Below are positions 6,756 to 7,831 of a stretch of DNA of 7,831 nucleotides, in pieces; the first letter of the stretch is position 1, and every line of letters starts with the position of its first letter. The notes beneath the pieces are model-generated. The model made no database searches, was not told the DNA's origin, and saw only the letters and a program-made list of their open reading frames with translations. The position numbers were made by a program, and so were the translations under genes. Origin of the DNA: Synergistaceae bacterium (GTDB taxonomy: Bacteria; Synergistota; Synergistia; Synergistales; Aminobacteriaceae); the NCBI GenBank assembly GCA_017447325.1, contig JAFSNU010000317.1, positions 1 to 7,831 of the forward strand. The letters run 5' to 3'.

Positions 6756-6820
6756 GAGACTGTTTTGTGCGAAGCTTATAGCTTTAGCTTTAACCCACGA
6801 AAATGCTCGTGAACAGTCTC
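6756..6820 (+). ncRNA. Candidate structured RNA (three-way junction) upstream of the btpA-like gene
   Basis: A perfect 9-base inverted repeat, GAGACTGTT (6756-6764) with AACAGTCTC (6812-6820), encloses two smaller hairpins: AAGCT-TAT-AGCTT (6772-6784) and CACGA-AAATGC-TCGTG (6796-6811). The second abuts the closing helix with no base between, so the two could stack. An alternative pairing, TTTTGTG (6763-6769) with CACGAAAA (6796-6803, one bulge), would exclude the other folds. It lies 86 bases before the btpA-like start, in the position of a leader RNA. It matches no riboswitch class I can recall. Strand is assumed from the flanking genes, since the inverted repeats fold on either strand. Confidence 0.35.
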
Positions 6821-6894
6821 CTGTATTTGCTATGTGCTGCTGCGTTTAATTGCTTGATTGATGATTGATTTATGAGTGAGTAACTGATGACTGC

Positions 6895-6900
6895 GAGGGA
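6895..6900 (+). promoter_or_regulatory. Ribosome binding site of the btpA-like gene
   Basis: GAGGGA ends 6 bases before the ATG at 6907. It is a moderate match, but well placed, and supports this start. Confidence 0.6.
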
Positions 6901-6906
6901 TTTTGC

Positions 6907-7644
6907 ATGAGCGATAAAGTTTTAAGTGTGTTCAAGATTTCTAAGCCTATAATCGGCATGCTGCACTTGAACGGGGCAAGTGACGCTAAGATTCACGAGC
7001 TGGCCAAGTTCGAGATAGAGGTGCTGTATAAGAACGGTATCGACGCTATACTGGCTGAAAATTATTTTGGGACGGCCAAAGACGTCGAGTGGGCTTTGAG
7101 TTATTTGCGCGATAATTACAGCGAAAAAATTTACGGCGTGAATATACTCGGCGGAACTGAAATAGCTTTTAAATTAGCAGCCGAGTTTAACGCGGCGTTC
7201 ATTCAGGTCGACTCAGTCTGTGGCCATCTGGCGCATGATGATGATTTAAAGTTTGCCGAAGATTTAAACGCGCTGCGCAACAGTAGCAACGCTTTTTTAC
7301 TTGGCGGCGTTAGGTTTAAGTATCAGCCTGTGAACTCCGGCCGCGCTTTGGACGAGGATTTAACTCTCGGCAAGGGACGCTGTGACGCTGTAGTCGTGAC
7401 AGGTTCAGGCACAGGTATAGGCACGAAACTTGAGAAGATCCGCGAGTTCAAAAAATTTCTGCAAGATTTCCCATTGTTTGTCGGTGCTGGCATGACTGAT
7501 GAGACCTGTCGTGAACAATTAGCGATTGCTGATGGAGCAATCGTTGGTTCATACTTCAAGCATGGCGGACGTGATGACGAGCCTATATCCCCCGAACGAG
7601 TCAAACGCTTCATGAACATAGTTAATTCATTTAGATTAGCATAA
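6907..7644 (+). CDS. BtpA/SgcQ-family TIM-barrel protein
   Basis: The 245-residue soluble protein fits the BtpA family (Pfam BtpA, which includes SgcQ), predicted TIM barrels. Cyanobacterial BtpA stabilises photosystem I; most bacterial members have no proven reaction and may act on a phosphorylated sugar or nucleoside. Visible family elements: IGMLHLNG at 16-23 on the first strand; GIDAILAENYFG at 44-55, where the Glu-Asn pair is typical; VNIL at 78-81; AAFIQVD at 96-102; DAVVVTGSGTGIGT at 160-173, the likely phosphate-binding loop; FVGAGMT at 191-197; and ADGAIVGSYFKHGGR at 208-222. It is slightly shorter than the usual 260-280, mainly between the first and second strands. The gene follows a structured 218-base spacer, ends in TAA and converges on a minus-strand rRNA operon. 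A photosystem role is unlikely, as nothing photosynthetic is nearby. The family call is by eye. Confidence 0.78.
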   Translation: MSDKVLSVFKISKPIIGMLHLNGASDAKIHELAKFEIEVLYKNGIDAILAENYFGTAKDVEWALSYLRDNYSEKIYGVNILGGTEIAFKLAAEFNAAFIQVDSVCGHLAHDDDLKFAEDLNALRNSSNAFLLGGVRFKYQPVNSGRALDEDLTLGKGRCDAVVVTGSGTGIGTKLEKIREFKKFLQDFPLFVGAGMTDETCREQLAIADGAIVGSYFKHGGRDDEPISPERVKRFMNIVNSFRLA

Positions 7645-7683
7645 GATCTGCCTTATTGCCCCTCCATTTCAACGTCTAAATAC

Positions 7684-7718
7684 AAAAACAGCCGGCTGAA
7701 AATTAAATCAACCGGCTG
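7684..7718 (-). terminator. Terminator of the rRNA operon, minus strand
   Basis: Read on the minus strand, CAGCCGG (7718-7712) pairs with CCGGCTG (7695-7689) across 16 bases and runs into TTTTT (7688-7684). The T tract exists only on the minus strand, so it serves the 5S gene 18 bases upstream of it. On the plus strand the stem is followed by AATAT, so it is at best a weak stop for the convergent btpA-like transcript. Confidence 0.85.
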
Positions 7719-7735
7719 AATATATTAAATTTAAT

Positions 7736-7831
7736 CTGGCGGCGACCTGCTCTCCCACATGTACCCCATGCAGTACCATCGGCGCGGGCGGGCTTTACTT
7801 CCGGGTTCGGCATGGAGCCGGGTGTGACTCC
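7736..7831 (-). rRNA. rrf: 5S ribosomal RNA, 5' end cut off by the window
   Basis: The reverse complement carries the 5S core: CTCCATGCCGAACCCGGAAG, then TAAAGC, then CGCCGATGGTACTGC and TGGGAGAGCAGGTCGCC near the 3' end. About 96 of the usual 115-120 bases are present, and the first 20 or so lie beyond the window edge. The 3' end is placed at 7736-7738 from the closing CCGCCAG. As 5S usually ends the operon, 23S and 16S genes are expected to the right. It is much more GC-rich than its surroundings, as expected for rRNA in an AT-rich genome. Confidence 0.95.

Overview
The window is a stretch of bacterial chromosome from an AT-rich genome. Spacers are built almost entirely of AATTTAAA-like words, Asn is mostly AAT, Leu is often TTA, and five of the six protein genes end in TAA. 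Shine-Dalgarno sites (AAGGAG/GGAG types), Rho-independent terminators and a bacterial 5S rRNA confirm a bacterium. A Cys-rich DUF5714-like protein and a BtpA/SgcQ-like protein would fit an anaerobe, but the phylum cannot be fixed from this sequence alone.

Layout. (1) 1-177 is the 3' end of an unidentified + strand gene, followed by a decayed copy of its own 3' end. (2) 294-4451 holds two genes that look co-transcribed: a 388-residue protein whose C-terminal third resembles GrpE, then a 949-residue non-canonical Hsp70 with a long helical C-terminal region in place of the usual lid. Their spacer carries two decayed tandem copies of the first gene's 3' end, and a clear terminator follows the Hsp70 gene. 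(3) 4548-5792 is a textbook UDP-glucose 6-dehydrogenase gene with its own terminator. (4) 5984-6688 is a Cys-rich DUF5714-like protein whose codon use and stop codon differ from its neighbours; it has its own extended -10 promoter. (5) 6689-6906 is an unusually GC-rich, hairpin-rich spacer containing a possible three-way-junction RNA. (6) 6907-7644 is a BtpA/SgcQ-family TIM-barrel protein. (7) The right edge is the 3' part of a 5S rRNA gene on the minus strand with its terminator, so an rRNA operon ends here and converges on the btpA-like gene.

How the genes work together. The only strong functional link is the GrpE-like/Hsp70 pair, which looks like a dedicated chaperone plus nucleotide-exchange-factor module separate from housekeeping DnaK/GrpE. 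No J-domain protein is visible in the window. The ugd, DUF5714-like and btpA-like genes appear to be separate transcription units.
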